Translations under genes and position numbers: made by a program
Source of the DNA: Limonium bicolor
Taxonomy: Eukaryota > Streptophyta > Magnoliopsida > Caryophyllales > Plumbaginaceae
Direction of reading: 5' to 3'
Length of the DNA stretch: 64,000 bases
NCBI GenBank assembly: GCA_023374045.1
Contig: CM041779.1
Coordinates: 146,507,485 to 146,571,484, forward strand
Shown: in pieces, positions 59,397-64,000 of the stretch
Layout: every line of letters starts with the position of its first letter
Numbering within the stretch: position 1 is the first letter of the stretch
The notes under the pieces: generated by a model
What the model was told of the DNA's origin: nothing
What the model saw: the letters and a program-made list of their open reading frames with translations, nothing else
Databases searched by the model: none

Positions 59397-61876
59397 ATGG
59401 ATAAGTTTAAGAAAGCTCTCAAGAACGTGTACACCAAAAAGAAGAAAGACAGAAATGTGGAGCAGCCAATGACGACTTTGTACCGTCGTGAGTGCGGTGC
59501 CGGATTTGATCCTCCACGGCACTCGTCTTTCCACCCACAGCAGAGTCATGTTAAGCCTGCACGACACTCATCATTTAAGCCACAGCAGGGTCATGCTGAG
59601 CTGCCACGTCACTCATCATTTCACACAGCAACAGACTTATCATGGACCCATCATCGGCCCAGTCATTATATGATTCTGACCCAGTCGCACACATACCAAG
59701 GAGGAGGGTGCATGTGGCTTCATCCTCTGCAGGTGGTTGATCTGGCCGAGTACCATAGCTCCAATTATGATATAGAGGGTCAAAGTAGCCACCACGTGGT
59801 GCGTGTGGAGGCACAGACTTCTGCTGGTGGTAGCTGTCATGACCACCGCGTGTGGCATATGGTGGCATAGACTTCTGCTAGGGGTAGCTATCATGACCCC
59901 CGTACCCCTCCGGTTGCTGCAGCCGTTGACATGGACATCGATGAGGAGGAGGTTGAGGAGACGGATGAGGATGAGGACCTGGACGAGGATGACCCTGATC
60001 ATGAAAGTGCGACTAATGAGGAAGATGCTCTCGCTATGAAGCCCGTTCTTCCCACTTTCTGGAGGCTAAATGCCAGTACCTGGTGGTCCGCTACTGACTA
60101 GTGTCATCACCAGTTTCGGGGGGCATGTCGCCATTTACCTTTGGTTAATGACTAAGGTATGTACTCTCTTATCTTTCACTTTGGCAAGTAGATTTAATTA
60201 TTTCTTCATGCGTGTGTAAACGTTGTGGTAATTATCTAGGTACGGGGTGTTTTGGGATTTAAACCACGAAAGCATATAATCACGAACTAGCCGTTTAGCC
60301 TGGTTCCTTGCAAAAGGACAAGGAATATGATTATGCACTCAAGGATGGATCATCTACTAGATGTCACATGGGGTTTCAATAACATGTCATTGATCTTGGC
60401 CTTTGTGTAGAGGTGGCAGCCAGACACCAACTCTTTCCCCATGCACTTTGGAGAGATGACGATCACACTTCATGATGTGTGGCAGATACTAAGGATCCCC
60501 ATCGTTGGTCATCCGGTTGTGGGGGATCCGTCAAACACTGAGCTTAAGGAGACGATAACTACGTTGTTAGATTTTCAAAATGGCGTTCAGCAGATGACAG
60601 GTTTCATGTGGCATACTAGTGTTGTTCAGATAGGTCCACTTATAGAGTGGTGTTCGACCGGGCAGAGGGTACCTATGAAGGAGGCGTATGGTTGGCTCTA
60701 CTATGCGATCGGTACCACCATTTTTCTAATAAGGGGCATGGACGCATAAGTCCCCTACCGTTCTGGCTAGTCACTCCCATGAGCCGACCTGTGAGCTAAA
60801 GAAGTATGCATGGGGAGCAGGTACTCTTGCATGGTTGTATCGCCAGCTGGGAATAGCATCTCGTGCTGACTGTACTAGCATTGCTGGCTGTTTGACCCTC
60901 CTCGAGGTAAGTGTTTTAATGTACAACAATGTCTAATAAATTTTCATGAATTCACATTAATAGTTGGCATAATTTATTTATTTTAATTTCCATAGTGTTG
61001 TATATATGCATACTTCCCCACTCTTAGACCAGCAGTTAGTGCTGATTGGCGTGATGGGGATGATAGACCGTGGGCTATGAGATGGGTCAAGTCCACCACC
61101 CAGCAGAAAGATAAAGATTCGCTGGAGAACTACTGCAAGCATCTAGATGCTCAAACACCAAGAAATGTAAGTGGTGCAACAATTTCAATTTGTATTATTT
61201 ACATTATTGTTTCTTATTGATGCTTATGTTTCCCTGTGATCCAATGTAGATTGATTGGTTGCCCTACGGTCGCGAGAAGGGTCACACTTGGTACAGGGGT
61301 ACCTTGCAGTACATGAGGGTGAATGAGCCATATATGTCGGAGCGTTGTCTCCGTCAATTCGGGTATGTTCAGTGTATCCCACCTCCCCCTATTAGACCGA
61401 ACATTAGATCCGAAAAGAGAGGGAGAAAGGGTCCCCCTATAAATGTGTGTACCCCCCTATGTATAGTGTGGGACACCACACGTTAGTGTGCTGCTACTGC
61501 GGGGTGCACTAAGACAAGGGCGGCGCTGCACGCATGTGACAGAGATTATCTGCATTGGTACGCCAAACACAGCCATCCAAAGATTCTAAATCCTGTGCAC
61601 AAACCTTCGTTCATCGGCCGGATCCCGCCCTAGTAAGTTGATCTCTGCCTTTCTATAATTTCAGTTGATTATTACATTTTGTGAATGCCAGGCTAACTTA
61701 ATAATATTATGATGCAGCTCATGAACGAGGCAAATGAGATTGGTAGGCCTTACCTTCCCGGGAACCGTAGCTGGGACTAGCGTTACTACCGCGAGGAGAT
61801 GCCAGGGGAGGAACAGAGGGCAACTGCGCAGGGGATAGATGAGGCCCTCAGCACCTTATCTATATGGGATTCATAA
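59397..61876 (+). pseudogene. PMD protein, copy 3, least decayed at several sites
   Basis: The N-terminus, RHSSF repeats and acidic stretch are as in the others. It keeps CAGCAG (GVQQMTGFMW) at about 60589 where copies 1, 2 and the right arm have TAGTAG. It also keeps the AG acceptor (gatgcag|ctcatg, about 61716) lost elsewhere. Damage includes 8 bases lost at about 60072 (aaatgatgtgccag to aaatgccag), a base lost in gtgagctaaag (60792), a stop in cacacgttag (about 61483) and lost bases around 61594. Like the others it keeps the stop after HIITN. It is non-functional but closest to the ancestor at these positions. Confidence 0.8.
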
Positions 61877-62120
61877 TATCACTAGTATGGAGTGCCGTAG
61901 TTTAGGGTTTTATTATGTTTTTGTTAATTTAGGATACAGTTTGGATGTTTGTTGACTTTATACATTTATGAGACTAAACTGTTTGTAGTTATAATGAATC
62001 TTCATTTGTAAGACCTTAACTTGTGTTATGTTAGAAGTTTCATTGATTTATGTTATGTGGGATTGTTTCCTTACAAATGCATCATAGAATTGAAAGTTAT
62101 GGTTCATTATCAAATTTTAT

Positions 62121-62626
62121 AGATCCAAACATCTATCAAATGAATATCTAATAATCCAAACATCTACCAAAGATTATAAATTCAGAAAAGTATAACAACA
62201 CGTTTATTCCACGTCCAAACATCTACCAAAGATTATAAAACAAGAAAAGTATAACAACACGTTTATTCCACGTCCAAACATCTACCAAAGATTATAAATC
62301 CAGAAAAGTATAACAACACGTTTATTCCACGTCCAAACATCTACCAAAGATTATAAATCCAGAAAAGTATAACAACACGTTTATTCCACGTCCAAACATC
62401 TACCAAAGATTATAAATCCAGAAAAGTATAACAACACGCTTATTCCACGTCCAAACATCTATCAAAATTATAAATCCAAAAAAGTATAACAACACGTTTA
62501 TTCCACGTCCAAACATCTACCAAAGATTATAAATCCAGAAAAGTATAACAACACGTTTATTCCACGTCCAAACATCTACCAAAGATTATAAATCCATAAA
62601 GTATAATAACACGTTTATTCCACGTC
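62121..62626 (+). repeat. 59-bp exon-derived minisatellite, PMD copy 3 (8 units)
   Basis: There are eight units of the PMD-exon-derived monomer, one more than in the other copies. Confidence 0.8.
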
Positions 62627-62814
62627 CGGACCCCACTTTGGTGAGTTATATCTTGATCGAGATTACTATCCTAGTAATCGTAGTTGGAATTGGCATTACT
62701 TCAATCACGGAATGCCAGAGGAGGAGCGGATAGTCATTGAACAAGAAATTGATGAGATGTTTCAACACCCTCTCCATCTGGGATTCATACTCATACATGT
62801 ATGGTGGCTCTTAG
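62627..62814 (+). pseudogene. Second, decayed terminal PMD exon (copy 3)
   Basis: This is the counterpart of 7323-7514, with small differences (gagcggatagtc, gatgagatg). Confidence 0.65.
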
Positions 62815-63074
62815 TTTTTAGCTTTGCACAATGTAACAAACTTCATTAGCATTTGTTAGATATTTATTCGATTTATGTTAATGTGCGATCACTATTTGTG
62901 TTTTTATTTTAGACGATCATGGTCATTCCTAACAAATGTCCTAGAATTCAAACCCAATGCATCAGAGAAATCAAAGTGAATATCGAATAATCCAAACATC
63001 TACCAAGTGGAACAAACCTAATGTTTATGTCACAAGAACTGAAATATATCCAAATGTAGAAATTCCTAACTACT

Positions 63075-63500
63075 TGTATTGAACACAAGGTGTGATTAAT
63101 GTTGGTATCTTGTACGCTGATGAGGAGGAGCAGTTTCTGCTACATTTTTTGTTTCCAAGTGTGGTCATTCTGGATGATTAATGAAATATCTAGCATAAAA
63201 CAATTTAAGGTCTTTACATTTGGATATTTTAGTTCTCGTGGTAGTAACTTCGTAAACAACTTGTATTAAACACAAGGTGTGATTAATGTAGGTATGTTGT
63301 ACGCTGATGATGAGGAGCAGTTTCTGCTACATTTTTTGTTCCAAGTGTGGTCATTCTGGATGATTAATGAAACTTCTAGCATAAAAAATTTAAGGTCTTT
63401 ACATTTGGATATATTTAAATTCTCGTGGTAGTAACTTCAAAAACAACTTGTATTGAACACAAGGTGTGGTTATTGTTGGTATGTTGTACGCTGATGAGGA
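63075..63500 (+). repeat. 188-bp tandem array, copy 3
   Basis: Two units and a partial one, as at 7771. Confidence 0.7.
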
Positions 63501-63504
63501 GGAG

Positions 63505-63989
63505 CATATTAGAGAATTGAAAGTGAATATCGAACAAACCTCATGTTTATGTCACGAGAACAGAAATATATCCAAATGTAGAAATTCCTAACAAAAGTCC
63601 TAGAATTCAAACCCCATGCATCAGAGAATTGAAAGTGAACATCTTATATTCCAAACATCTACCAAACGGAACAAACCTAATGTTTATGTCTGAAATATAT
63701 CCAAATGTAGAAATTCCTAACAAAAGTCCTAGAATTCAAACCCCATGCATCAGAGAATTGAAAGTGAATATCGAACAAACCTAATGTTTATGTCACGAGA
63801 ACTGAAATATATCCAAATGTAGAAATTCCTAACAAAAGTCCTAAATACCCCATGCATTAGTGAATTGAAAAGTGAACATCTAATAATCCAAACATCTACC
63901 AAGCGAACAAACCTAATGTTTATGTCACGAGAACTGAAATATATCAAAATGTAGAAATTCCTAACAAAAGTCATAGAATTCGAACCCAA
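63505..63989 (+). repeat. 110-130 bp tandem array, copy 3 (cut by window end)
   Basis: This is the same array as 8205-8755. The window ends within the unit containing attcgaacccaatgcatcag. Confidence 0.7.
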
Positions 63990-64000
63990 TGCATCAGAGA

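Larger units (their letters stand above)
56737..63989 (+). mobile_element. PMD element, copy 3 (5'-complete, cut by window end)
   Basis: It starts right after the foldback arm with tattcacagtacaaaattac and the block aaatcatattaacgttgtaaacatg. The repeats of about 190 bp (56860-57070) missing from copies 1 and 2 follow, then the promoter, leader exons, PMD exons, an 8-unit minisatellite and the arrays. It stops at 63989 inside the 110-130 bp array. Confidence 0.65.

Overview
This window looks like plant nuclear DNA, most likely from a eudicot. It is AT-rich, has GT-AG introns, and carries a plant-type farnesyl diphosphate synthase (FPPS) gene relic, Stowaway, Tourist and CACTA-type small elements, Ty3/gypsy-like LTR pieces, a hAT transposase relic, and a repeated transposon gene with a plant mobile domain (PMD). 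I see no intact host gene. Almost everything is repeat-derived.

Layout. 1-30452 is a head-to-tail array of one composite unit: an antisense LTR-like segment ('L'), a PMD-gene element, a hAT transposase remnant, then L again. The large period is 17363 bp (base 1 corresponds to 17364). A 6.1-kb partial duplication (8683-14783, resuming at 14784) is embedded in it. At 30453-30657 lies a 205-bp element with CACTA...TAGTG inverted ends. From 30658 to about 45660 the same order reappears reverse-complemented (L, hAT, PMD element). The result is an inverted repeat with arms of about 11.2 kb and a CACTA-like element at the exact dyad. The right arm alone carries a 3.8-kb solo LTR (39194-43005, TSD CGTGC) inside its PMD gene.

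46111-56736 is a different neighbourhood. It holds an unexplained purine-rich block, a 1.2-kb PIF/Harbinger-like element with a Stowaway MITE inside, an LTR 5'-end fragment, a diverged tandem duplication, an FPPS pseudogene (50546-53372, frameshifted and lacking two internal exons), and a 2.6-kb foldback element (about 54180-56736). The arms of the foldback are tandem repeats of about 130 bp. Its core holds a copy of an FPPS exon that is missing from the pseudogene. 56737-63989 is a further PMD element, cut by the window end.

The four PMD copies share a promoter-like TATA plus palindrome, a GC-rich leader exon, the PMD exons, a 59-bp minisatellite derived from the last PMD exons (7, 7, 7 and 8 units), a decayed second copy of the gene's 3' end, and two further tandem arrays. 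Every PMD copy has stops or frameshifts. The copy at 59397 is the least decayed at several diagnostic sites. Small indels between copies are frequent, so some frameshifts may be assembly noise. Exon borders were read by eye from splice signals and protein-family resemblance. No alignment or database search was run.
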